This document shows, one piece after another, positions 34,044-45,482 of a DNA stretch of 64,000 nucleotides. This DNA is from Neofusicoccum parvum (Eukaryota > Ascomycota > Dothideomycetes > Botryosphaeriales > Botryosphaeriaceae), in the NCBI GenBank assembly GCA_020912385.1, contig CP087213.1:124001-188000 (forward strand), in the 5' to 3' direction. Made by a program: the position numbers and the translations under genes. Each line of letters opens with the position of its first letter. Within the stretch, counting starts at the first letter, position 1. Below the pieces are notes generated by a model. That model made no database searches and was not told the origin of the DNA. It saw only the letters and a list, made by a program, of their open reading frames with translations.

Positions 34044-34497
34044 TATATTGGCAAGTTGGTGTCAGATATGGCGGAGAGGAAGAAATCTACAAGTTCGACC
34101 TCACGGAATGGGTCCCTGGAGGCGCAGATTTCAGCGTATCGAGCAACTATCGTGTTGGATACTAATTCGGAGTCCCGGTACTATTCTGGAAAAGATTTGG
34201 ACAAACTAGTGACTGGTGAACAACGGCCAAAGACGGCGGCAGTCATGATTGTGGTGGACAGAGGCGACTTTGTCGACAGTATTGGCATATTCAAAATTGA
34301 ACGTCACAATTTGTGGCTTGTTGACAGATCTGACCGCAAGCTACGATTTGGTTAAGATACTACTTCTTTTCTTCTCATCAAATCGTTACCTCGCCCATAT
34401 CAATTCATTCGCTCCATGATCCTTTACGATCTCGAACCCATACCTAAGCTACACAAAAGCTATCCAACCTGGCAACATCACATCAAGAACATCTGTT

Positions 34498-35685
34498 TTA
34501 CGTTTCTCTCTTCGTAATGCCGTGTATATAGCACTCTCCAATAGTAGAAGAAATCCCGCCAATCTTCTCGAGGTTCGGACAATGCGAGCTTTTGAGAAGG
34601 TATGGAGCATGATAGCCTGGCAGGTTCCAAACCTGGTCTCCTTCATTCACACAGGCCGGCCCTATCCCAATAAGACCATTGTTTGTCTTGAAGACCACCT
34701 TGTTTTCCAGGACTATGCTCATTGTGGAGCTAATCGCGTCCACTAGAGCGTATACTCCTTGACACTGGAACAGCCTCTGTCGAACTGGGACCGTGCCTCT
34801 CATGCAGCAATACAGTTTCCGCCCAGAGTTAATCGAATACAAAGGATAGTCCAGGATGCTGAGGGCCATGTCGCAGAAGTATAAAGCCATCCGGGCAAGC
34901 TCGCTCTCATCGGCCTGCGCCAACGCCTCGGCATCCATAGACGGTGCATCTTTCACCCAACGAGATGGGATAAGAGGGTGGAGCCAACGCGGTGCGCGGG
35001 GGCTACCTATGAGGCTAGAACTCCTCGGCCATCCGCGTAGCCTCAGGTGAAGTTTCCCCATTATCCCAAAATCCGGATCATTGTCGCCTGCTTCGGGTGG
35101 AAGAATATGCTCGCTTGGTGTTTTGCGAACATTCTCCATCATGGCTCGTACGAACTCGCGCATCAAGTCCGGCTCGGGCAGCTGGTTGGCAAACAATGTG
35201 CGAAAGAGGGCCATGCGCGATGGCTCGCCCGTCAGAGAATAATGGTCGGTTGCACAAAGGTCGAAATTATCCAAGAATCTGGCGAGTTCTGACCGCATTT
35301 CGTTCAAGCGGTCGAGCACATCGGGAAATTCCCACCGCCGCTCCTTTTGCAGCGCTGCTAAGAAGTGTTTCGGTGACTTTATATGGGTCACCGTGCCCAG
35401 GAGAGCGCTGTGTTGAGACGAACTCGTAGAGCTGTCGATACTCTGGATGTTCTTTGTCAGCGTATCCGTGTAACGCAACGGAAATGGATAAACTACCGAT
35501 TTCTCGTCAAGCAACCGGGTTTCTTGTGTTTCATCCATCGTTTCGAGAAGATGGTGTGTCAACAAGAAATGACGAGACACTGGATTCAAATGCAGCGATA
35601 GCTCTAGCGGAGCACGACCTGCGGGACAATCAGACCAGAGCAACGAAGAATTGGTTGCAAGCTGAGGAGAGTAAGCCGGGAACAT
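34498..35685 (-). CDS. HET-family C-terminal region without a HET domain
   Basis: An intronless frame of 395 residues with an ATG at 35685. The C-terminal part matches the tail that follows the HET domain in many HET proteins: KVVFKTNNGLIGIGPACV, a GDQVWNLPG segment, PYLLK, and GECYIHGI. In that family this tail forms a small beta-rich domain. The N-terminal HET core (the LSYVWG-like and WIDxLCIxQ-like blocks) is missing, and the 250 bp upstream show no trace of it. The gene is therefore a truncated relic or a stand-alone form of the tail. It lies 450 bp from the mariner element, whose family often accompanies gene breakage, but nothing shows that the element caused the loss. Function unknown. 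Confidence 0.6.
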   Translation of the reverse strand: MFPAYSPQLATNSSLLWSDCPAGRAPLELSLHLNPVSRHFLLTHHLLETMDETQETRLLDEKSVVYPFPLRYTDTLTKNIQSIDSSTSSSQHSALLGTVTHIKSPKHFLAALQKERRWEFPDVLDRLNEMRSELARFLDNFDLCATDHYSLTGEPSRMALFRTLFANQLPEPDLMREFVRAMMENVRKTPSEHILPPEAGDNDPDFGIMGKLHLRLRGWPRSSSLIGSPRAPRWLHPLIPSRWVKDAPSMDAEALAQADESELARMALYFCDMALSILDYPLYSINSGRKLYCCMRGTVPVRQRLFQCQGVYALVDAISSTMSIVLENKVVFKTNNGLIGIGPACVNEGDQVWNLPGYHAPYLLKSSHCPNLEKIGGISSTIGECYIHGITKRET

Positions 35686-35950
35686 GTGAGACTTTAAATA
35701 TAGAGGATAGCGAGACTTGTGAAGTGTGGCGGTGCAGATGGCTGCTCGTATTGGGGAGATATGATTGGTGCCACGAGCAGTGTCAGCATGGACCAGTGGG
35801 TCGGAACGTCAGCAAGCTGGTCATTGAGATTAATTTGACCTTTCGTTCTTTTCTTATAACTATTTTGCGCCTTGAAATCTGATGAATAGGTAACGTTTGA
35901 GGAGACATGGCAATCAAGGAGTATCCAGATCCCTCAAATATTTGCTCATT

Positions 35951-37908
35951 TTACCCCCGGTCTCTAACGGGCACCATCTCTTTTTCTATACCAAATCCCG
36001 CTCTCGGAGCCCCATCACTCTCTTCATTGCCCGGAATCTCGCCAAACCTAACACGCATATCCTTGAGCTTCTCAGAAAAATTGGCGGCTCCACCGATGGA
36101 ACACTTCGACGCCTCTCTGTTGATGTCCAGGAAGTCTCCTGTCGTCGTGCACAATACTTGCATGAACCCTCCCGTCTCAGCAGCGACGCCGTTCTTGAAC
36201 AGCGCAAAGATACCCATAGCAATGAACAACGCTGAGACGACGAGGGAGACGGCGTAGGCTGCGATGAGAGAATCCTTGCGGGCAAAAGAGTACGCGTTGC
36301 GCCAAGGCGTCTTAGTCACGTTTGCATACGCGTTCGTGTTTGGCCGGGCGAGCATGGACATGGTGACGTTGCGGAGCATCTGCTCAAACAAAGATGCAGT
36401 GAGCTCGCTGAAGTCGTATGTAGCACCATAGTATGACACGTTCGTGTTCACCCAAGGTGTCTGCGTGATCAGCGTGTTTCCGATGAATTCTCCGACGAAG
36501 CCTATAAGGTGGTCAGCTTAGAGAGTCTTCAGGACTTTAAACAGCAAGTGAGAACCAACCGTTCCCTGCTCCGTTTCCTTTGGCCTCGATGGCGCCTCCT
36601 AGTGAGATTGCCAACGCATCTGCGATCGATCTAATGTTTTGCTCGCGGTAGGCAGTGGCAAGGGGTATAGGATCCGTATTCGAGGTAGAGTTCCAAAGAA
36701 CTTGGTCGTCGGGGATCGGCTGGTTGAACCGAACGGGATCGTTGATGTCGTCCACCAGAGTCCACGCGACGAAAAGGTAGGGATTGCTCAGGATCGTCGA
36801 GTTGAGAGGATATTGCTGCTTGACTTCCACATTGACGTCTTCAACGCCGTCCAGGTAGCTAACGTTGACATGGTACTGAGCCGCAAAGTAAGTACAACTG
36901 ATATTCGGGAAGTGTCCGGCCGCAGATTGAACATCGAAACTAAACTTTTCATCCCTTTCAGTTGGTCCTGCAAGGAAGTCAGACCATCCCTCTTGGCCGC
37001 GAGACTCCTCTTTGTTCTGATATGAGGAGAAGTTGCCGTAGTACTGGAAGACACGGTCTTTGAGGCCGTCCCATGTTTCTTGATGACACGAAAAGTCCGG
37101 ACCCTCGATATCTATAGTATATGAACAATTAAGGCCGCAAGGGGAGTTTCTCGTGAGGTATTCGCCGCTGAGTAGTGAGCTTTTGGCCGTGGAAAACATG
37201 GAATCACTTGGATATCTGTTTCTCATTAGTCACATGGACGCTATAAATTCTCTTTTCATCGTTTACCTGTACCACCCATCACCTCCGAGCATGAATAAGG
37301 CGTTATTGTACAACCCATTGAAGGAGTTGTCACCGCGAAAATTGACATCAAAGATGGGAACAGAAGCATTTTCCATGGAAAAAGTCAACTTCGGCGCAAC
37401 AACCAGAGCACCCGGTGGAAAGATGGTCGAGATAGGGATCAATTGTAAGACAACACCGAAGAACCATAAGATAGTGGTAGATCGTAGCATTTCGAACGAA
37501 GAAAGCCCAAGGGCACTCATAGGGACAGTCATTAGCCCATCAATCGTAGAGACCTTGAGGGGCTTCTGCCGCATGCGTCTCCAGAGCAGCTGCGTAAAGG
37601 CCGTAGAGGATGCGACGGTGAGTGAAATGCCAAACACTCTGACCAAAGCGTTGGCTATGTTGCTGACATATGTCTGCGGGATTGATCGCTCGACGAGCCT
37701 TCCGTCCAGGAGTTGGAAAAATACAAAGTTACCGATAGCTATTGCTACGGCTGTGGTGCGTTAGCGGATGTTTCCATATGGATGTAGAAGAACTCCAACC
37801 TAAGCAGTATGCCCCGATAATGATTACGGGGGTCTTGATGGTCGCCCATCGTGCAAAGTTGTTGTTCGTGCCTTTAAGCGGAGCGTATTTCGGTTCAGAC
37901 ATGCTCAT
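35951..37908 (-). CDS. Fungal polytopic membrane protein with large glycosylated loop
   Basis: Four exons in transcription order, 37908-37800, 37750-37267, 37215-36560 and 36501-35951, give 599 residues. The N-terminus is short and cytoplasmic. Hydrophobic spans follow at IKTPVIIIIGAYCL, NALVRVFGISLTVASSTAF and TTILWFFGVVLQLIPIST. A ~300-residue extracellular loop then carries many N-x-S/T sites (NCSYT, NFSSY, NISCT, NVSYL, NSTSN, NVTMS) and paired cysteines. A final span (LIAAYAVSLVVSALFIAMGIF) and a cytoplasmic tail end the protein. This topology is common in an uncharacterised fungal family that I recognise only by its layout. The role is unknown; cell-surface location is inferred. A second ATG at 37902 is equally possible as the start. 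Confidence 0.72.
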
Positions 37909-39433
37909 TTTCCAGTATTGCAGGATTGCAAGCTGCTATAAACGGGTTCCAGACGGAGCAGGCAAGAGAAAGATGAAAGACTGGGGATTGGAGAACGCGA
38001 TGCTTATGTTTGAGCGTTCAAACTACCCCTCCCCGATGGCGCTCAGTCTCGACGGCCTGCATCTTTCGTGCGTGTCTCAGCCTTATGCTTTTGAAGGTTG
38101 GTGCAAGTAGCGATTGGTAGGACTTGTTCCCGCCAAGGCTTGGCGTCAGCATGAGGAGTGGCGGAGCATTTGTTTGGTTACAAGTGTGGCATTATTGTGG
38201 AGAATACGTGGATATCATTGTATTTATGGCTTCGCACGGGTGGGGGCTATTCTGTATCCGCGGTCGGCTCACATAGTACTACAACTCGTTTCTACCTACA
38301 TGGGTTGTTGACGCATTCCTCCAGACGGCTTCGGTATTCCTCTCACTATAAAGTTGCACTCAGACTAATGCTCCACATGCCCACGTGGGAAGGATATGTA
38401 ATTGCTGCAATTCTCTCTGAACCGACCACTGCGCGTGGGCGGCCCACAAATTGCATCCTTCTTGGCCCCCAATCGTGCCCACATGAATTTCAAACGAATG
38501 GGTGCATGCGTTAGCTACCAGTTATATGGAGTTTATCCAGGCACTCTTTTGCAGAGGTGGAGAGATTTAGAAACGTCTGGGAAGATTGAAACTCAAAGGC
38601 GACTCCCGTAGCCTTGCATGTTCGTGCTATTTTAAGCACAACCCACACTCCGTGCAACACCGCTTCACATGTCAGGCTCCACGTTGCTTTCATCGTTCGC
38701 AACCTTATCCTCGAATGTGGCTGGTGGAGCTTTTAATCTCAGATGCGTCGGATCATTGATATCAAGTCACCGAAATACTCGATAGGCCGCTGCGTGACCG
38801 GGAAAGCGCCATCGTATTCTTCTCAGACCAAGCTGCTTATTAACGGAACATTGATGTAGGCCGTGCTGCGGATTGTCTAGGCTAGAACCAGTATTACGAG
38901 GTGAATATCTTGAGGTAGATCTACTCATCATATACCTGAGCTTTGCGGAGTGGGTCTCCGGTGTGGTTGTTGCTGTCAGCAATGTAGACAACGCAAAGCC
39001 AGAGCACCTACCCCACAAATACATATCCCGTATTGTAAGACAGCCATGACCAATAGGACCGTTTCAACCTTCCGATTCCTGCTGGATACTCGTATATGTC
39101 TCCGGGGAATGTGGGGATCTACCCCGCTACCATCATCTAACCTGACGATGAGGTTAAAAATGCGGGGTTTACATCGTGACAACGATATGAATTACACAGG
39201 GGAACTGTGGGGTTGGAAATCAAGAAGTCTTTTCCGCTTCGCACTATCATATACTCTGGATTTGAGGCAACAAGTTATGTAGTGGCTCTATAGAGCAACT
39301 CTTTATAGCTATCTAACAGCATGAACAGAAATGTGTGGGGTCCTTTCAGGAAGCTTTTATGTATAAAGCCAGCCTCTCAAATCCCACAGCCAGCACAGCC
39401 AACCCAAACCCCAAACCCAAGCCTTCACCCAAC
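37909..39433. other. Intergenic, no gene seen
   Basis: About 1.5 kb between divergent genes. Small open frames on both strands have no recognisable content. An in-frame ATG at 39359 could extend the next gene by 25 residues. Confidence 0.5.
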
Positions 39434-40643
39434 ATGTCCCTCCTCAAGAACCCCTCTCTACCCATCAACTCCACCATCCTCGTCACAGGCGCCAACGGCT
39501 ACCTCGGCTCAGCCGTCGCCTCCGCCCTCCTCACCGCCGGCTACCGCGTGCGCGGCACCGTCCGCTCCGCCCCGCAGCACGCCTGGCTGAGCTCCCTCCT
39601 CACCCGCACGCACGGCGCCGGACGCTTCGAGCTGGTCTCGGTGCCGGACATGGCGGCGGCGGGCGCCTTCGACGCCGCGCTCAAAGGTGCGCAAACCCGC
39701 CCCCCACACCCTCCTCCCGCGCCCTGACAACCCCCACAGACGTCGCCGGCGTCATCCACGTCGCGGCCGTCTTCACGCTCTCGCCCGACGCCGCGCGCGT
39801 CATCCCGCCCATCATCGAGGGCAACCTCAGCCTCCTTCGCTCGCTGGCGGCGGCGCCGGGCGTGCGGCGCGTGGTGCTGACGTCGACGGCGGGGACGCTG
39901 CCCAAGGCGCGGAAGTTCGATCCAACCACGCCGCTCACGACGGAGGACTGGAACGAGGAGGAGGCGGCGCTGGCGTTTGCGGAGGGGGAGGCGGCGGCGG
40001 GGCTGTCGGAGATGCAGAGGGGGCTGGCGGTGTACGCGGCCGGGAAGGTGAGGGGGGAGCAGGCGTTCTGGGAGCACGTCAGGAAGGAGGAGGTGGGGTG
40101 GGTGGGGAATTCTGGTGAGTTGATCGGCTGGGAACTGCGAGTGGGTGTGTGGTGTTGATCGCGTGGTGCAGTGCTGCCGGGTCTGGTGTTTGGGAAGCCG
40201 CTGTCGGTGGAGCATCAGGGGTTTGCGAGCTCGAGTGACGTGCCGGTGCAGATGTTGAAGGGGGAGGAGGATGAGTTTACTAAGGCACTTGAGCGGTGTA
40301 AGACTCCCACTCGAGATGCTGGTGCAGATGAGCTTACTGTGGCGTAGATTACTGGGTGGATGTTGAGGACGCCGCTTGGCTTCACGTGGCCGCGCTGATC
40401 AACCCGGAGCTGAAGAATGAGCGTATTGTTGGATTCAGCGACCAGTACAGTCGGAACGACGTGCTTGGCGCATTCAGGAAGATCTTTCCTGGCCGCGATG
40501 TTCCTGCTGACACACCGGGGCTGGCAGCGAACATGGCTCCCATCGCGGATTATGAGAAAGTGAATGGGCTGCTGAAAGGAGTGGGAAGGCCTGGTTTCAA
40601 GAGCTTGGAGGAGTGCTTGCGGACATACGTCGATGTGTTGTGA
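39434..40643 (+). CDS. NAD-dependent epimerase / dihydroflavonol-4-reductase-like enzyme
   Basis: Exons 39434-39686, 39740-40114, 40172-40297 and 40348-40643 give 349 residues. The N-terminal Rossmann motif is ILVTGANGYLGSAVA (TGxxGxxG). An active-site region of the extended short-chain dehydrogenases is present: VVLTSTAGTL supplies the serine region, and YAAGKVRGE supplies the Y-x-x-x-K catalytic pair. VLPGLVFGKPL and WVDVEDAAWLHV match the family's C-terminal half, where the substrate is bound. It probably reduces an aldehyde or ketone with NADPH; the substrate is unknown. The ATG at 39434 fits the usual short N-terminus; an upstream in-frame ATG at 39359 would add 25 low-complexity residues. 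All three introns are 50-57 bp. Confidence 0.87.
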
Positions 40644-41244
40644 TGGTTCAGGCAATGCCGAAGAGAGCAGCGGTTCCAGGATACAATTCGCGCCAACAGC
40701 AGTGAAAATCACAAATATTAGAGCGACGTCGTGCACCTACCAAGCGACAACTTCTGCCTTTGCTTTTGACGTTAGCCAGCCCGCGGAGCAAGAATCAGTG
40801 GTCCCCTCGGGCACGCGACAGGGATGCGGCCGTTCGCAATCGGGATACCCAAAGACGCAATGCCCCGCGTATCAGCGCCGGCCTGTGCACCTCATCGCCC
40901 ATTACCATCACGTCATCCCCCTCCCGAATCATTGAAACTCACAGCGATAGGTGCGCCGTCTAGAGTTTTGCTTTATTTCGACGCCCGTGTTAGATAACGA
41001 AGAAAGCGGCGTTCGCCCGACGAATGGTACGACATGCAAGAACGCCGATCTTTTTTCCACCGGGAGCCTGGATTGGGTGGTAGATTCGGGCGTTGAGCCG
41101 GTAAGATGGTAGGCTTGGAATGATCCGCGAAGCTTGATCGGAGGGCTGGGTGGTGGGAGGGTACTTAAGAGGGTCCAGAACATGATGTTGTGCAGCACAG
41201 GCACTCTTTTGCATCGAGACTTCGACGCCCCGACTTCCGGAAAG
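40644..41244. promoter_or_regulatory. Upstream region of urea transporter with two HGATAR motifs
   Basis: About 600 bp before the transporter start. CGATAG (40945-40950) and AGATAA (40992-40997) match the HGATAR consensus bound by AreA/NIT2-type nitrogen regulators and lie 250-300 bp upstream of the ATG. Such short motifs are frequent by chance. In-frame ATGs at 41182 and 41185 are alternative starts. Confidence 0.35.
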
Positions 41245-43832
41245 ATGTCGGTCCAGATACTGGCTAGAGATGGCTCTACTGGTGATGCACTTGCACCTCC
41301 ACTCTCGCAGGCGGTTGGCTATGTGGTTGTTGTTGTCATCGGATTGATAATTGCCTTCGGTAAGCGCAAGCATCAATTCACGGCGGTTTTGACAGCGACA
41401 TCTGACTGCTGTCCCAGGAATGGTCATTGTTACCAAGATTCTGAAACGTACCGTGGGAGAAGACAACGAAAAGACGGAAGTTTTCATGACGGCAAACCGC
41501 TCCGTTACACGAGGTCTGACCTCATCTGCGGTTATCTCTGTAAGAGCCAATCGTGGAGGAAAGTGACGGATGTTCAAGAATTGATCCTGGATACAGTCTT
41601 GGCTCTGGAGTACTGCAATGCTCGGATCGTCTCTGGTGGGGTATCAGTACGGTGTGTCGGGACCATTCTGGTTTGCAGCAGGATGCAGCCCCATGATTGT
41701 GTTCTTTGCTCTCCTGGGTATCTCCTGCAAACGGAAAATCCCCGAAGCGCACACGCTGCTCGAGATCATCAGAATCCGCTACGGTAAGTGCCTCTGTAGG
41801 CCATGTGGGACGCCGCAACTTACGCTGATCCTCGAAGGCAACGTCGCCCATATCGTGTACATGGTTCTCTGCCTTCTGAACAACCTCTTTGCTTGTGCGA
41901 ACATGCTTTTGGGCGCCTCCGCTGTCATCACCTCCATGTACGCCGATCTTCCCTTGCCCCGAACCACATCGCGAGGAGAGGACTGACCGATTCCAGGACG
42001 GGAATGCACGTGATAGCCGCAACCTTTCTCCTCCCAGTTGGTGTTGCATTGTACACCTTCGTTGGAGGCATCAAAGCAACGTGAGGCTCGGAGTTCACCC
42101 CCTAATTTAATGCAGCATACTCACCGTTCCACTCCACAGATTCCTCACCGACTACCTCCACACTTTCATCATCCTCATAATTCTCTGCTTTTTCTCGGTC
42201 AAGGCCTTCACCGTCGACGAGATTGGATCTCTCTCAAACCTTTTCGAGATTTTCCAACAAGCCGGGCTCCGCCATCCAGTATCCGAGAACCACGATGGCT
42301 CGTACCTCACCATGACATCTAAGGGAGTGGGTTCCACCTGTCCATCTGCAGTCTCTTGCCATCTGACCTCCAAGCGCAGGGAATCATGTTCGGCATCATC
42401 CACATCTGCGCCAACTTCGGGCTCGTCATCATGGACACGAGTTTCTTCATCAAAGCCTTCGCCGCCTCGCCCTCCGCCGTCGTCCCTGGCTACGTGATCG
42501 GCGGCATCGCCTACTTCGCCATCCCCTGGGCCGTCGGCACGCTGGCCAGCTCCGTCGTGCTCGGACTCGAGAACAACCCCATCTTCCCGACCTTCCCACG
42601 ACGGATGACCACCGTCGAAGTCAGCAACGGGCTGGTCCTGCCCTACGCCTTCATCCTCGTCGCCGGCAAAGGCGGTGCAGCGTGCATCCTGCTCATCACC
42701 TTCATGGCGGTCACATCCACGCTCTCCGCGCAGGTCATCGCCGTCAGCTCCATCATCTCGTTCGACATGTACCGCACGTACGCCAACCCCCGCGCGACCG
42801 ACGCGGACGTGATCCGCTGGAGCCACTACGGCGTGATCTTCTTCGCCGTCTTCGCCGCCGCCTTCAGCACAATGCTGCACTACGTCGGCATCGACCTAGG
42901 CTGGACGCTCTACATGCTCGGTGCGCCCCCCGCCCCACCCCTCCACCCTCCCTACTAACGCCCTCCCCACCACCCAGGCGTCATAACCTGCCCCGGCATC
43001 TTCCCCACCGCCCTCACCATCCTCTGGCGGCGCCAATCCCGCGCTGCTGCCATCATCTCGCCCGTCCTCGGCATGGCCACCGGCATCGCCGTGTAAGCCG
43101 CCCTCCCCCTCCCCTCCCCATCCCCGCTGACCCCCCCTTAGCTGGCTCGGCACAGCCCACGCCTTCCACGGCACCGTGTCCATCGCGTCGACGGGCGCGA
43201 CGCTGCCCTGCCTGTACGGCACCGTGGCGGCGACGCTGGCCCCGCTGCCCTACACCGTGCTGATCACGCTCGCGCGGCCCGAGAACTATGACTGGGCCGA
43301 CTTCCGCAGGGAGCGGCTGGCGTTCGCGCACGAGGCGGACGGGCGCGACGCCGCGCTCGAGCGCGCGGTCGAGGCGGCGGACGACGGGGAGGCGGGCAGG
43401 AGGCTGAAGCGGTGGGGCCGCGTGGCGGCGGTGTGGGCGGCGGCGACGTTCCTGGGGCACTGGGTGCTGTGGCCGCTGCCGATGTATGCGGCGAGGTACA
43501 TATTTTCGGAGAAGGTGAGTTGGTTCCCGTCGGGTGTTGTTGTGGCTGGCGGTTCTGCGGTGCGCTGACGGTGGTTGGAACAGTTCTTCGCGGCGTGGTT
43601 GGTTGTCGCCATCGTCTGGCTGTGGGGGACGCTGCTGGTTGCCGGGTTTTATCCGCTGGTTGACGGGCGCGACCAGATCCTAGCTGTGTGGAGGGGGCTG
43701 CGCGGTATCCGGGCGGGCGGCGAAGGGGGAGGACGGGCAGCCGCGGCGACCGAGACGACGACGGCGCAGTCGTCGCCCGGCGAGTCGAAGGGCGGGAGCG
43801 CGGTTGACGTCATCCAGAAGGCGGCGGCATGA
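41245..43832 (+). CDS. DUR3: DUR3-type urea active transporter (SSS family)
   Basis: Ten predicted exons (41245-41359, 41418-41539, 41597-41783, 41838-41937, 41997-42080, 42140-42326, 42380-42920, 42978-43092, 43142-43514, 43584-43832) give 690 residues, the usual DUR3 size. Family-specific sequence is clear: APPLSQAVGY at the N-terminus, FMTANRSVTRGLTSSAVIS, YGVSGPFWFAAG, AHTLLEIIRIRYG, VALYTFVGGIKATFLTDYL and HDGSYLTMTSK, then about fifteen hydrophobic spans. It would import urea, coupled to H+ or Na+, across the plasma membrane for nitrogen supply; polyamine uptake is also known for the family. All nine introns are 49-69 bp GT-AG, and each splice restores the conserved sequence. An Ala/Gly/Thr-rich tail follows the last span. 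No urease or urea amidolyase gene lies nearby. Confidence 0.93.
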
Positions 43833-44153
43833 AAGTAATCAGAGGGGCATTTGTAAGGTCCGGACGGGAAAGAGCTGGGTGTTGCAGCGCTGGAGCAGCC
43901 GCGGGCCCGATTCGGCAGGCTAAGGCGGGCTGGAGGCCAATCAGGAGGCTGGCCGCCGCCGCTGGTCCACTGCCGAAAGCTTGACCCATGGCCGCGATGA
44001 CGTCTTCGAACTCCGCGCTGGGAGAAACTCCAAACAGCTATACAGGCATCACAATACCACGCGTCACCATGCCAGCGTGAGCTCTGCATGACATAAACCC
44101 GCGCGTCCCCGCCCCAATTGCACTTGAAAAAGGCCCAGCCATCCTCCTCCACC
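43833..44153. other. Short intergenic spacer
   Basis: About 320 bp between two plus-strand genes; 3' end of the transporter and promoter of the oxidoreductase. Nothing else recognised. Confidence 0.5.
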
Positions 44154-45482
44154 ATGGCCGCCCTCGCCCCGACCTCCACCAACATGTCGCCCGGCCAGAA
44201 GCAAACCCTCGCCATCATCGGCTCCGGCTGGGCCGGCTTCACGCTCTCGCAAAAAGCCTCGCTAGCCCGCTACAACGTGACCGTCATCTCGCCCATCCGC
44301 ACCGTGCAGTACACACCACTCCTCGCCTCCGCCGCCTGCGGGCTCTTCAACTTCCGGCTAGCCGAGGAGCCCGTCCGGCGCCGCAGCCGCACCGCCGTCG
44401 CCTACTACAAGGCGCGCGCAGTTTCCATCGACTTCGCCAACCGCGTGGTGCGGTGCCAGCCAGACGTGCGGCTGGGCGACGGCGACCCGAACAACCAGAC
44501 GCCCACCGACGACCAGGCCTTCGACGTGCGGTACGACAAGCTGTGCATCGCGCCGGGGTGCGCGAACCAGGACTTCGGCACGCCGGGGGCTCTGGCGCAC
44601 GCGCTGTTCCTGCGCACGACCAACGACGCGCGCGTGGTGCAGCAGCGCCTGCTCGAGGCCCTGGACGCCGCGTCGCTGCCGACCGCGACGCCGCAGCGGC
44701 GCCGCGAGCTCCTCAGCCTGCGTATTGTTGGCGGCGGCGCCGTCGGCATCGAGGCTGCCGCCGAGCTGTGGGACTGCTGGCACGAGGACCTGCGCCATGT
44801 GTACGCCCACCTCGACGGTCTGCTCTCCATCACCATCCACGATGTCGCGCCGCAGATCCTGGGGACCTTCGACGCCAGCTTGAGCGAGTACGCGACGCAG
44901 AGCTTGAAGGGCAAGGGCGTGGAGATGAAGACCGGGTCGCATATCGAGCGCGTGGAGCGCGACTATATCGTGACCAAGGAGGATGGGAAGCTGCCGTTCG
45001 GCTTGCTGATTTGGGCGACGGGGAATAAGGTGAGCGACTTAGTGGATGGCCTAGAGGGCGTCAAGAAGCCGGAGAAGGGGTTGCCGAGAATATTGACGGA
45101 TCAGCACTTGAGGGTGCTGAGGGAGAATGGGGAGCCAATGGAGGATGTGTATGCGCTGGGTGATGCGGCGGACATCGAGGGGGAGTCGCTGCCGATGCTG
45201 GCTGAGGTGGCGCTCCAAAAGGGGGAGTATCTGGTCGACGTGTTCAACCAGGGCGATGGAAAACCGCAGAAGCCTTTCCAGTACAAGCAGAGAGCACTGC
45301 TGGCTTACCTTGGACGGCATGATGGAATCATCGGTGGAAAGGAGGAGTGGACCGGTATTAGCGCATGGCTGGCCTGGAGATCCGGTAGCCTGGCTTGGAC
45401 CAGGAGTTGGAGGCGGAGGGCTATGATTGCTATCAGCTGGCTCTTTGTATGGATTGGCGGGAGAGATATTGCTAGAAGATAG
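44154..45482 (+). CDS. NDI/AIF-like FAD-dependent NAD(P)H oxidoreductase
   Basis: A single-exon frame of 442 residues. The ATG at 44154 sits in a good context (CACCATGG). Two dinucleotide folds are visible: the FAD-binding IIGSGWAGFTLS near residue 21 and the NAD-binding RIVGGGAVGIEAAAEL near residue 198, plus the FAD-contact motif YALGDAADIEG. QYTPLLASAACGLF is typical of alternative (type II) NADH:ubiquinone oxidoreductases. The C-terminus is hydrophobic and basic (ISAWLAWRSGSLAW, MIAISWLFVWIGG), resembling the membrane-attachment helices of that family. The likely role is transfer of electrons from NADH to ubiquinone at the inner mitochondrial membrane without proton pumping. No obvious mitochondrial presequence is present, so location is uncertain. 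No EF-hand insertion is seen. Confidence 0.85.
   Translation: MAALAPTSTNMSPGQKQTLAIIGSGWAGFTLSQKASLARYNVTVISPIRTVQYTPLLASAACGLFNFRLAEEPVRRRSRTAVAYYKARAVSIDFANRVVRCQPDVRLGDGDPNNQTPTDDQAFDVRYDKLCIAPGCANQDFGTPGALAHALFLRTTNDARVVQQRLLEALDAASLPTATPQRRRELLSLRIVGGGAVGIEAAAELWDCWHEDLRHVYAHLDGLLSITIHDVAPQILGTFDASLSEYATQSLKGKGVEMKTGSHIERVERDYIVTKEDGKLPFGLLIWATGNKVSDLVDGLEGVKKPEKGLPRILTDQHLRVLRENGEPMEDVYALGDAADIEGESLPMLAEVALQKGEYLVDVFNQGDGKPQKPFQYKQRALLAYLGRHDGIIGGKEEWTGISAWLAWRSGSLAWTRSWRRRAMIAISWLFVWIGGRDIARR

Larger units (their letters stand above)
32426..34354 (+). pseudogene. Possible decayed host gene interrupted by Tc1/mariner element
   Basis: Left of the transposon, one plus frame is open over 32426-32623 and again over 32627-32701, with a single TAA between. 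If the element and one TA copy are removed, this frame continues without shift into 34046-34162, giving natural-looking protein such as YWQVGVRYGGEEEIYKF and DLTEWVPGGADF. A second frame then carries TAAVMIVVDRGDFVDSIGIF to a stop at 34355. The reading suggests an older gene with one stop, at least one frameshift and the insertion. The family is not recognised, and an uninterrupted frame this short could arise by chance, so the call is weak. Confidence 0.3.

Noticed and set aside
34425..34445. GGGTTCGAGA on the minus strand, resembling a tRNA T-arm
   Set aside because: No T-stem complement and no A-box at a suitable distance.
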